The notes under the pieces: model-generated
What the model saw: the letters and a program-made list of their open reading frames with translations, nothing else
What the model was told of the DNA's origin: nothing
Databases searched by the model: none
Translations under genes and position numbers: made by a program
Shown here: positions 1 through 5,178 of the stretch, in pieces
How the letters are laid out: the number at the start of each line of letters is the position of its first letter
How positions within the stretch are numbered: the stretch's first letter is position 1
Assembly (NCBI GenBank): GCA_025928215.1
Contig: JAICJW010000327.1
Location: 1 to 5,178 of the forward strand
Reading direction: 5' to 3'
DNA from: Chloroflexia bacterium
GTDB lineage: Bacteria > Chloroflexota > Chloroflexia > Thermomicrobiales > JALYUS01
DNA: 5,178 bases

Positions 1-1
1 G

Positions 2-937
2 CAGTATGTGTCGCAGGCGGACGCGGGTGGCCTTGTGCCGAACGCGAGGCCGACAGTGGTGCGTGAAATGGGCGGCACCGCCGTGATGGATGCGCGGTTC
101 GGTTTCGGCCACTACTCCACCGCAGTGGCGCTCGACTGGGCGATGAAGCGGGCGAAAACGACAGGCATCGCCGCCGTCGCCGTGCGCCACGCGACGCATA
201 TTGGCCGGCTGGGCGAGTACACCGAGCGGGCGAGCGCGGCGGGGATGATCGCCATTGTCACGATTGGCACCGCCGCGCCGGGAGGTGGCGGCGTCGCGCC
301 GTTCGGCGGCGCGCAACGCTTTCTCGGCACGAACCCGTGGTCCTTCGGCGTCCCGGCGGATGGCCCGACGAATATGGTTTACGATGCGGCAACGTCCGTC
401 GTCGCGGAAGGGAAGCTGCGCGTCGCACGATCCAAGAATGCGGCACTCGCGCCGGGAATGATCGTGGATAAAGAAGGGAACCCTTCCACGAACGCCGAGG
501 ACTTTTATCATGGCGGCGCGCTCTTGCCGGTCGGTGGCGATGTCGCCGGGCATAAGGGGTACGGCCTTTCGATGTCGTCCGCGCTGATCGCGGGGCTGGC
601 GATGGTGGATGATGACCGGGCGGTGATGCCCGTGCCATCAGCGCATCCGGACGCGGGCATGCAGCGCGGCGCGCTCGGCGGCGTCTTCGTGATCGCGATG
701 GATCCGGCGGCGTTTGGCGACAGCGCGGAATACCGGCGGCTGACGGGCGAAACGCTCGCCGCCGTCAAGGAGACGCCGCCCGCGCCCGGCAAGGACGAAG
801 TGCTCGTCCCCGGCGAACCGGAAATCCGTTCCCGTGCCACTCGCGAGCGCGAGGGCATCCCGATCCCGGACCCGATCTGGCAGGACCTCTCCACCCTCGG
901 TACCCGCTTCGGCATCCCCATGCCCGAATCCGTGTAG
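2..937 (+). CDS. Ldh2-family malate/lactate-type NAD(P)-dependent oxidoreductase, 5' partial
   Basis: This is the C-terminal 311 residues of a cytoplasmic dehydrogenase of the malate/L-lactate dehydrogenase (Ldh2/YlbC/AllD/YiaK) family, which interconverts 2-hydroxy acids or cyclic/imino acids and their oxidised forms with NAD(P)H. Numbering from base 2, I see the family's histidine motif RHATHIGRLGEY (about residues 62-73), the FGG...LGTNP segment (about 101-112), GGALLPVGG followed by GHKGYGLSMS (about 171-192) in the cofactor-binding region, and a typical tail, LVPGEPE...REGIPIPDPIW. The family is usually about 350 residues, so roughly 45-50 residues are missing, including the N-terminal SHG-type active-site motif. 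The GTG at base 8 is not the start: the frame is open to the window edge and QYV just before it matches the family. The gene lies upstream of, and co-directional with, the PLP enzyme and deacylase genes. Family assignment is secure; the substrate (malate, lactate, ureidoglycolate, diketogulonate, piperideine carboxylate or other) is not. Confidence 0.9.
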   Translation, partial: QYVSQADAGGLVPNARPTVVREMGGTAVMDARFGFGHYSTAVALDWAMKRAKTTGIAAVAVRHATHIGRLGEYTERASAAGMIAIVTIGTAAPGGGGVAPFGGAQRFLGTNPWSFGVPADGPTNMVYDAATSVVAEGKLRVARSKNAALAPGMIVDKEGNPSTNAEDFYHGGALLPVGGDVAGHKGYGLSMSSALIAGLAMVDDDRAVMPVPSAHPDAGMQRGALGGVFVIAMDPAAFGDSAEYRRLTGETLAAVKETPPAPGKDEVLVPGEPEIRSRATREREGIPIPDPIWQDLSTLGTRFGIPMPESV

Positions 938-957
938 AGCGAAACGGAACCCGATTG

Positions 958-1061
958 AACCGCAGAGACGCAGAGGACACAAAGAAGAGAAAGGAAGATA
1001 AAGGATGCCGTCAAATTGTATCCTTCTCATTCTTCTCTGTGCCCTCTGCGCCTCTGCGGTT
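958..1061. repeat. Imperfect inverted repeat, 31-base arms (CGCAGAG-type interspersed element)
   Basis: The left arm (958-988) begins AACCGCAGAG. The right arm (1031-1061) is its reverse complement at 28 of 31 positions, around a 42-base centre. The mismatched pairs are 968/1051, 977/1042 and 982/1037. The centre has its own 6-base stem, AAGGAT (1001-1006) with ATCCTT (1020-1025). The element fills most of the gap between the dehydrogenase and PLP-enzyme genes. Arms of this CGCAGAG type recur, as I remember it, in many environmental bacterial genomes as non-autonomous palindromic repeats; that is recall, not a search. A copy of ATTGAA sits at each side (954-959 and 1064-1069), though six bases could match by chance. 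The element starts 20 bases after the dehydrogenase stop, so it may also act as a transcript-end or mRNA-stabilising hairpin. There is no T-run to make it a classical terminator. Confidence 0.85.
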
Positions 1062-1077
1062 TAATTGAATTCGATTT

Positions 1078-1084
1078 AAGGAGG
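1078..1084 (+). promoter_or_regulatory. Strong ribosome binding site for the SelA-like gene
   Basis: AAGGAGG lies five bases before the ATG at 1090 and is a near-perfect Shine-Dalgarno sequence. It fixes the start of the PLP-enzyme gene and sits just outside the inverted repeat, so the repeat hairpin would not bury it. Confidence 0.85.
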
Positions 1085-1089
1085 CACCG

Positions 1090-2232
1090 ATGGTTACAAT
1101 CTTTTCCGCACCGGCGGAACGGCAAACGGATATTTACGCGCGTCTCGGCGTCCGCACGATCATCAATGCGCGGGGAGCGACGACGGCGGTCGGCGGGACC
1201 CTGCCGCCGCCGGAAGTGATGGCAGCGATGGCGGAGGCGGCGAAGGCGTTCGTCGTCCTCGAGGAACTGAATGCGAAGGTTGGGGAGAAGATCGCGGCGG
1301 TGACGGGTGCGGAGGCGGGCTACGTCACCTGCGGCTCGGCGGCAGGAATGCTGCTCGCGGCGGCGGCCTGCATCACCGGCACGGACATCGTGCGTATCCG
1401 CCGTTTGCCGGACACGACCGGCATGCCGGACGAGATCATCGTCCATCGCGCGCACCGGATCAACTACGACCAGATGTTCCGCGCGCCCGGGGCGAAACTG
1501 GTGGAAATCGGCATCCCCAGTGCCACCGAGCGGTGGGAATACGAAGCCGCCTTCACCGCGCGCACCGCCGCCGTCGCCTTCGTGGACTCGCCCTCTATCG
1601 GCCCCGGCGCGCTCGATTTCGGCACCGTCATCGAAGTCGCGCACGCGCACAATGTCCCGGTGATCGTGGATGCGGCCTCGACGTTACCGCCGGTCAGCCA
1701 TCTGACGCGCTGGATCGCGGGTGGCGCGGACCTCGTCATTTACAGCGGCGGGAAGGGGATACGCGGCCCGCAGGATTCCGGCCTGCTCGCCGGTCGCGCG
1801 GACCTGATCGCCGCCGCGAAGATGAACGGCAACCCGAACGCCGCCATCGGGCGGGCGGCAAAGGTGAGCAAGGAGGCGATGGTCGGCCTCGCCGTCGCGC
1901 TCGACCGCTTCATCACGCATGACCACGACGCGGAGTTCGCCGCTCACCGCGCGCAGGCGGAACTGATCGCGCACGAGCTGGCGGATTTCCCGAACGCGGA
2001 ATGCGCGGTGATCGCCGACCCGGAGCGCTATCCGATGCCTCTTGCGGTGATCCGGCCTGTTGACGGCGCATGGTCCGCGCCTGCGGTCCGGGCGACACTG
2101 GCGGCGGGTGACCCCGGTATCTTCGTCAATGTCGAACTCGGCGGCATCGGTATCAACACCCACTGCCTCCGAGACGGCGACGCGGAGCAGATCGCCACGC
2201 GCCTCCGCACATTGCTGCGGACGATGATGTGA
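1090..2232 (+). CDS. SelA-like PLP-dependent enzyme (aminotransferase class V fold)
   Basis: This is a complete 380-residue fold-type I pyridoxal-phosphate enzyme, probably cytoplasmic. It belongs to the group annotated as L-seryl-tRNA(Sec) selenium transferase-like, D-glucosaminate-6-phosphate ammonia-lyase-like or generic class V aminotransferase. The N-terminal signature VRTIINARGATTAVGG is at residues 21-36. The cofactor phosphate-loop region GYVTCGSAAGM is at 77-87. VIVDAAS at 191-197 carries the aspartate (D194) expected to pair with the PLP pyridine nitrogen. SGGKGIRGPQDSG at 219-231 carries the Schiff-base lysine K222. The C-terminal small domain follows. True SelA is about 460 residues with an N-terminal tRNA(Sec)-binding region, which this protein lacks, and no selenocysteine gene is nearby, so selenium transfer is unlikely. 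The start is set by the strong AAGGAGG. The stop is 15 bases before the deacylase start, which indicates one operon. An elimination, racemisation or transamination step on an amino acid or amino sugar acid is likely; the substrate is unknown. Confidence 0.88.
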   Translation: MVTIFSAPAERQTDIYARLGVRTIINARGATTAVGGTLPPPEVMAAMAEAAKAFVVLEELNAKVGEKIAAVTGAEAGYVTCGSAAGMLLAAAACITGTDIVRIRRLPDTTGMPDEIIVHRAHRINYDQMFRAPGAKLVEIGIPSATERWEYEAAFTARTAAVAFVDSPSIGPGALDFGTVIEVAHAHNVPVIVDAASTLPPVSHLTRWIAGGADLVIYSGGKGIRGPQDSGLLAGRADLIAAAKMNGNPNAAIGRAAKVSKEAMVGLAVALDRFITHDHDAEFAAHRAQAELIAHELADFPNAECAVIADPERYPMPLAVIRPVDGAWSAPAVRATLAAGDPGIFVNVELGGIGINTHCLRDGDAEQIATRLRTLLRTMM

Positions 2233-2235
2233 TGG

Positions 2236-2240
2236 GGGAG
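2236..2240 (+). promoter_or_regulatory. Ribosome binding site supporting a TTG start
   Basis: GGGAG ends seven bases before the TTG at 2248 and lies in the 15-base gap after the previous stop codon. It supports TTG as the start, since the next in-frame ATG (2308) would drop about 20 residues and I see no comparable site before it. Confidence 0.55.
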
Positions 2241-2247
2241 CGGTCTG

Positions 2248-3234
2248 TTGCCTGAACATATCCCAATAGATGCATTCGATCTCCGCGTGCTCCCGGCAGG
2301 GCAGAAAATGCGCGTTCTGCTCGATGCTTTCCCAACCCTCAGTGGCGGTGTGCAACTTCCCGCGCTCATTGTGACGGGGGCAAAAGCCGGCCCGGTATTG
2401 CTCGCGGTCGCGGCGGTGCATGGCAACGAATACGAGGGGCAGGAGGCGGTGCGTGCCATCTTCGCCCGGCTCGATCCGGAGACGCTATCCGGCGTGTACT
2501 GTGCCATCCCGGTCTGCAACGTTTTCGCGTACGAGGCCCGCTCCCGCGCGACGCCGCCGCATCTCGACGGCCTGAACCTCGCGCGCGTCTTCCCCGGTAG
2601 CGCGGGCGGCTCCCCAACGCAGCGATTGGCCCATCACCTGATGCGGATGGTCGTCCGCAATGTTGGCGCGGACGACCTGTTCGTAGACTTCCACAGCGGT
2701 AGTGAGGAGATGAACTATCTGCCGCTGATCGGCTACCGCGACATTGCCTCCGCGAGTCGCGCGGCTTCTGAGGAAGCGGCACGGCACTTCGGCGGGGCGA
2801 TGCTCTGGCTCGTGGATGACGGCGTCGGTATGTTCAATGCCGAGACGAGTCGCCTCGGTATCCCGACCGTCGGCACCGAGACGACCGGGCAGGCGGGCTG
2901 CCGCCCGGCAGACGTGGCGATCTTCACCGAGGGACTGTTGAATCTCTTGCGTTTCAAGGGAATGCTCCCCGGTGGCCCGCCCCCGCGCGCAGACGCCGTG
3001 CCATGCCGAGGCGTTTCCGTCGTCGCGACCGGAACCGGCTTCCTGCGGCTCACTCATCGCCTCGGCGCTGTCGTGCAGGCGGGCGAGGTGCTGGGCGAGA
3101 TTATTGATCTCTTCGGCGACCAATTGCAGGAACTTCACGCGCCACACGGTGGCACGATCTGGATGCAGCGCACCTGCCCCGCCACCCGCGCCGGTGAAGT
3201 TGCCTGCATCCTTGGCGTGCCGGGTAGCGAATGA
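2248..3234 (+). CDS. Zinc-dependent deacylase, succinylglutamate desuccinylase/aspartoacylase family
   Basis: This is a complete 328-residue AstE/AspA-type (M14-like) metallohydrolase that would cleave the amide bond of an N-acyl amino acid or similar compound in the cytoplasm. Zinc-ligand motifs are visible: AAVHGNEYEG with H58 and E61, and VDFHSG with H149. The substrate-binding stretch DGLNLARVFPG (107-117) gives N110 and R113. GTETTGQAG (209-217) places the likely catalytic glutamate at E211. A C-terminal beta-rich domain follows, with GFLRLTHRLGAVVQAGEVLG (264-283) and LHAPHGGTIW (296-305), as in family members that carry the barrel-sandwich-like tail. No signal peptide or membrane segment is evident. 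Length fits the family. Translation starts at TTG, supported by GGGAG seven bases upstream; an ATG at codon 21 is the alternative. It follows the PLP-enzyme gene by 15 bases. Family assignment is strong. Succinylglutamate, acetyl-diaminobutyrate (DoeB-like) or another acyl amine cannot be distinguished, and no arginine-succinylation or ectoine genes are seen here. Confidence 0.9.
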   Translation: MPEHIPIDAFDLRVLPAGQKMRVLLDAFPTLSGGVQLPALIVTGAKAGPVLLAVAAVHGNEYEGQEAVRAIFARLDPETLSGVYCAIPVCNVFAYEARSRATPPHLDGLNLARVFPGSAGGSPTQRLAHHLMRMVVRNVGADDLFVDFHSGSEEMNYLPLIGYRDIASASRAASEEAARHFGGAMLWLVDDGVGMFNAETSRLGIPTVGTETTGQAGCRPADVAIFTEGLLNLLRFKGMLPGGPPPRADAVPCRGVSVVATGTGFLRLTHRLGAVVQAGEVLGEIIDLFGDQLQELHAPHGGTIWMQRTCPATRAGEVACILGVPGSE

Positions 3235-3332
3235 CCGTCATGCGCCATCATGCACGCTGATGACAAGATCGTCAGCCCCACTACCCACCGCTGCCATGCC
3301 ACCGTTCATCGCCCGCGCGCATGATCGCCCTG

Positions 3333-3347
3333 TGGGGAAATTCCCCA
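3333..3347. promoter_or_regulatory. 15-base palindrome, possible operator
   Basis: TGGGGAAATTCCCCA has perfect 7-base arms around one central A. It sits in the 154-base gap between the deacylase stop and the small gene, with its right end 41 bases before the ATG at 3389. Flanking CCCT (3328-3331) and AGGG (3347-3350) give an alternative longer pairing with a two-base bulge. The one-base centre argues against an RNA hairpin and for a dimeric-protein site on DNA. I see no convincing -35/-10 pair around it, and the rest of the gap holds nothing I can name. Confidence 0.4.
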
Positions 3348-3374
3348 GGGACGAGATGGAGAACACGCGGCAGC

Positions 3375-3380
3375 GGAGGA
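3375..3380 (+). promoter_or_regulatory. Ribosome binding site deciding the start of the 91-codon gene
   Basis: GGAGGA ends eight bases before the ATG at 3389. The in-frame ATG at 3356 has only a weak purine stretch before it, so 3389 is preferred. Confidence 0.6.
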
Positions 3381-3388
3381 CAGGGCAG

Positions 3389-3664
3389 ATGAATTGGGAC
3401 GAGATGACCGATCAGCGCGCGATGTGTTGGACAGCACCCGCATCGCGGCCAAACCCGGGGGGAGTCGCGAGCCATGAGCGGCAGGCGTATCGTCTGGCGG
3501 TGTACCGCCGCGCGCAGGATCGTTTCGCCGAACTCGTAGCAGGCGGCGCGGTGACACGGACGACGGCCACCTGGCGTGCATTTCAGGAAGTGTGCGCCAC
3601 CTACGATCTCGAACCCGCTGAGTGGGGGCTGCTCATTCGTTGCCTGATGATAATGGCTTCATAA
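3389..3664 (+). CDS. Hypothetical small protein, 91 residues
   Basis: I do not recognise this protein. It starts MNWDEMTDQR and ends LLIRCLMIMAS. It is mixed in charge, rich in alanine and arginine, and has four tryptophans and three cysteines (at 13, 69 and 85) with no paired CxxC metal motif. Residues about 28-50 and 61-90 look largely helical (for example RQAYRLAVYRRAQDRFAELV), with no signal peptide. The C-terminal LLIRCLMIM is hydrophobic but too short for a confident membrane span. By my count about 29 of 91 codons end in A or T, so third-position GC is near two thirds, somewhat lower than the flanking enzyme genes look. Support for a real gene is the GGAGGA eight bases before the ATG and the fact that it fills the gap up to mutL without overlap. 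An upstream in-frame ATG (3356) would add 11 residues. The frame is also open far back into the deacylase gene, so openness alone proves little. Confidence 0.55.
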   Translation: MNWDEMTDQRAMCWTAPASRPNPGGVASHERQAYRLAVYRRAQDRFAELVAGGAVTRTTATWRAFQEVCATYDLEPAEWGLLIRCLMIMAS

Positions 3665-3672
3665 GATGGCGC

Positions 3673-3686
3673 GCGTGGGATCACGC
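3673..3686. terminator. Weak hairpin between convergent genes
   Basis: GCGTG-GGAT-CACGC is a 5-base stem with a 4-base loop, nine bases after the small gene's stop and about 50 bases beyond the mutL stop. It is followed only by TTCCT, with no T-run on either strand. It is the best terminator candidate in the 72-base convergent gap, but could be chance in GC-rich DNA. Confidence 0.18.
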
Positions 3687-3736
3687 TTCCTGTGCGCGCG
3701 GCGGCATGGAGAAGGATTCGAGGCGCTGTCGGCGGA

Positions 3737-5178
3737 TCAATCCCAGCCAAATTGCCGGATGAGGAAGCCGCTGCCGACGTGCAGGACAATCGGCGAGCCG
3801 TGCGGGCAGACGGTCGGGCTGTCCGTCGCGCCGAGGCGGCGAAGGAGATCATGCATCGCATCCGGTGCGAGGGGGCTGCCACGCCGGAGGGCGGAGCGGC
3901 AGGCGAGCGCGGTGCAGAGGCGGTCGCGCCAGGCATCGGTGCCATCGTCGGCGTAGCCGTCCGCCTCGGCGAGCGCGCCCAGGAGGAGCGGGCCGAGGCC
4001 GTCCACTCCGGTCAGTTCGGCGGGCAGGGAGCGCAGGAGGAAGGTGTTGCGCCCCCACACCTCACAGGCCACGCCGACCGCCGCGAGATCGGGCATTCGC
4101 TCGGTCAGACGGCGCGCATCGGCGGGTGACAGCGCGAGGACGAGCGGTTCGATGCCCTCTTCCTGTGTGTCTTCATGCCGCGTTCGCGCGCGCAGATGCT
4201 CGTAAATGATCCGCTCGTGCGCCCGGTGCTGATCCACGAGGTACAAGCCGTCCGCTCCCTCCGCGAGGATCAATCGCTGCTCCAACTGCCCGACAATCCT
4301 GAGCGCGGGAAGATTGCTCTGTGGCACCGTCGTCTCGGCGGGCGGCGCTGAGCGATCGCGCATGCCACCAAGTGAGAGCATATCGCGCATTTCTCCCCCT
4401 TCCGCGTCGGGAGGGAGCAGGGGGGTGGACAAAAACGACCAATCCGCGTCGTCCGGCGGCAGGGCGGGCAGCCGCCCGAGCGTCGCGCGGCAGGCTTCCG
4501 CCAGCGCCTCGCCAAGTGCGGCGGTATGCAGAAGGCGCACTTCCGCCTTCGCGGGGTGAATATTGACATCCACCGTGTCGGGCGGAACGATGAGGTGCAG
4601 CACGGCGAGCGGATGCCGCCCGCGTGGCAGGAGGGGCCGGTACGCCGTCTCGAATGCCGAGGCGAGCGGCGGGCACTTCACGCACCGTCCATTGACGATC
4701 AGGGTCACTGCCGCGCGGCTCGGGCGCGAGATGGCCCGGTCGCCGAGTACCCCGGCAATCGTGCCTGCCGCGACGGTCGCGGTGAGGGGGAGGAGATGCG
4801 CGGCGACGGCTGGCCCGTAGAGCGTAGCGGCGGTGTCCGCGAGGGCATCGTTCCCCGGCGTGCGGAAGGCGGTATGACCGTCGAAGGCGAGCGTGAAGGC
4901 GACGGCGGGGTGGGCGAGGGCGAAGCGGCGCACTGTCTGGCCGATCTGCTGCGCCTCGACGCGCGGCGCGCGAAGAAAGCGGCGGCGGGCGGGGAGGGCG
5001 GCGAATACGTCGCGCACCGTGACCGTTGTTCCCCGGCTGCGCGCCCGCTTGCTCTGCTCGATGATCGCCCCGTGCCGCAGATGCAGGACCGTCCCGGCGG
5101 GCGCGCCGTCCGTCGCGGTGTGTACGACGACATCCGCGACCGCGGCGATGGAGGGTAGCGCCTCGCCCCGGAAGCCGA
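3737..5178 (-). CDS. mutL: DNA mismatch repair protein MutL, endonuclease type, 5' partial
   Basis: MutL is the ATPase that couples MutS mismatch recognition to strand nicking and excision. The visible 479 residues run from the window edge (first full codon 5176-5174) to TGA at 3739-3737. They open with GFRGEALPSIAAV, the GHKL ATP-lid motif, which in E. coli MutL lies near residue 95, so about 95 residues with the catalytic Glu/Asn helix are missing. VNIHPAK (204-210) closes the ATPase/S5-like domain. A linker (about 236-291) follows, then the dimerisation domain from RIVGQLEQRLILAE. Endonuclease motifs are present: DQHRAHERIIYE (315-326, D315/H317/E321), ACRSA (425-429) and CPHGSPI (457-463), ending in FLIRQFGW. 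By analogy with Bacillus MutL and human PMS2 these bind the metals, whereas E. coli MutL lacks them. Oddities are Arg for Ala after DQH, Ser for the usual Arg in CPHGRP, and a repeat-like tract in the linker. The GTG at 5017 is internal. The gene is convergent with the small gene; a mutS neighbour, if any, is outside. Confidence 0.96.
   Translation of the reverse strand, partial: GFRGEALPSIAAVADVVVHTATDGAPAGTVLHLRHGAIIEQSKRARSRGTTVTVRDVFAALPARRRFLRAPRVEAQQIGQTVRRFALAHPAVAFTLAFDGHTAFRTPGNDALADTAATLYGPAVAAHLLPLTATVAAGTIAGVLGDRAISRPSRAAVTLIVNGRCVKCPPLASAFETAYRPLLPRGRHPLAVLHLIVPPDTVDVNIHPAKAEVRLLHTAALGEALAEACRATLGRLPALPPDDADWSFLSTPLLPPDAEGGEMRDMLSLGGMRDRSAPPAETTVPQSNLPALRIVGQLEQRLILAEGADGLYLVDQHRAHERIIYEHLRARTRHEDTQEEGIEPLVLALSPADARRLTERMPDLAAVGVACEVWGRNTFLLRSLPAELTGVDGLGPLLLGALAEADGYADDGTDAWRDRLCTALACRSALRRGSPLAPDAMHDLLRRLGATDSPTVCPHGSPIVLHVGSGFLIRQFGWD
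4393..4428. repeat. Palindromic GC-tract repeat-like insertion inside the mutL linker
   Basis: On the + strand, CTCCCCCTTCCG (4393-4404) and CGGGAGGGAG (4408-4417) form an imperfect hairpin around CGT, followed by CAGGGGGGTGG to 4428. The layout of a C-tract, a GC centre, a G-tract and then a second G-tract resembles interspersed palindromic repeats I recall from several repeat-rich bacterial genomes. On the mutL strand it encodes about residues 250-263 (STPLLPPDAEGGEM), in frame and in the unstructured linker between the ATPase and dimerisation domains. No second copy is in this window, so the repeat status is inferred from composition and resemblance. Confidence 0.4.

Noticed and set aside
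8..937. GTG at base 8 as the start of the dehydrogenase gene
   Set aside because: The frame is open to the window edge, the preceding codons encode QY that match the family's QYV segment, and a real start here would leave the enzyme about 45-50 residues short.
508..1030. Minus-strand open frames whose starts lie in the inverted repeat (products containing LCVLCVSAV or SLCPLRLCG)
   Set aside because: These peptides are translations of the repeat arms, which recur as spurious ORF ends; the rest is antisense to the dehydrogenase.
958..1061. Inverted repeat as a classical Rho-independent terminator
   Set aside because: The 42-base centre is too long and no T-run follows either arm. A role in ending the first transcript is possible but not shown.
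938..1089. A separate promoter for the PLP-enzyme/deacylase pair
   Set aside because: I looked for -35/-10-like hexamers between the repeat and the Shine-Dalgarno and found only a short A/T-rich stretch (about 1060-1078) without a convincing pair.
1027..1650. 207-codon minus-strand open frame starting in the PLP-enzyme gene and ending in the inverted repeat
   Set aside because: It is a shadow frame of the PLP-enzyme gene, with a low-complexity Arg/Asp/His-rich product. Its last codons merely read through the repeat arm.
1684..2421. 245-codon minus-strand open frame over the PLP-enzyme and deacylase genes
   Set aside because: It is antisense to two well-supported enzymes, Arg/Ala-rich without domain motifs, and typical of shadow frames in GC-rich DNA.
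3231..3241. Small palindrome ATGAC-C-GTCAT over the deacylase stop codon
   Set aside because: Arms of five bases around the stop are easily chance, and there is no terminator-like tail or repeat of the motif nearby strong enough to support a function.
3306..3581. 91-codon minus-strand open frame overlapping the small gene
   Set aside because: The plus-strand 3389-3664 frame has the better ribosome binding site and a less biased composition; the minus frame has no such support.
3737..5017. GTG at 5017 as the start of mutL
   Set aside because: Translation continues upstream in frame with GFRGEALPSIAAV and further conserved MutL sequence to the window end, so this GTG is an internal valine.
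4526..5158. 210-codon plus-strand open frame opposite mutL
   Set aside because: It lies antisense to conserved MutL coding sequence, and its composition (Arg, Gly, Glu rich) reflects the complementary codon bias.

Overview
The window is GC-rich (roughly two thirds G+C by eye), bacterial and densely coding. It looks like a chromosomal stretch of a free-living organism. Nothing fixes the phylum. The GC bias, the CGCAGAG-type inverted repeat between genes, and a second palindromic repeat-like tract inside mutL recall repeat-rich genomes such as Armatimonadota, Chloroflexota or Planctomycetota. That resemblance comes from memory and is weak evidence.

Bases 2-3234 (+ strand) hold three enzyme genes in a row. 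First is the 3' part of an Ldh2-type NAD(P)-dependent oxidoreductase, cut by the left edge. Second is a complete fold-type I PLP enzyme of the SelA-like group. Third is a complete zinc-dependent deacylase of the succinylglutamate desuccinylase/aspartoacylase family, with a TTG start. The second and third genes are 15 bases apart and almost certainly co-transcribed. The first is separated from them by a 152-base gap that holds a long imperfect inverted repeat. Together they suggest catabolism of an N-acylated or otherwise modified amino compound: the deacylase would free the amine, the PLP enzyme would eliminate, racemise or otherwise transform it, and the dehydrogenase would interconvert a 2-keto or imino acid and its reduced form. 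The substrate cannot be read from the sequence.

Bases 3235-3388 are non-coding, with one 15-base palindrome that could be an operator. A small gene of 91 codons follows (3389-3664), with a good ribosome binding site and no recognisable family.

Bases 3737-5178 (- strand) hold most of mutL, the mismatch-repair ATPase/endonuclease, convergent with the small gene. Its N-terminal ~95 residues lie beyond the right edge. It carries the C-terminal metal-dependent endonuclease motifs, so this is the nicking type of MutL and not the E. coli type. A palindromic G/C-tract in the interdomain linker looks like an in-frame repeat insertion.

I found no RNA gene, CRISPR array, transposase or phage gene. The most unusual items are the two repeat elements, the three-enzyme combination and the orphan small gene. 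I do not see a clear new defence or mobile system.
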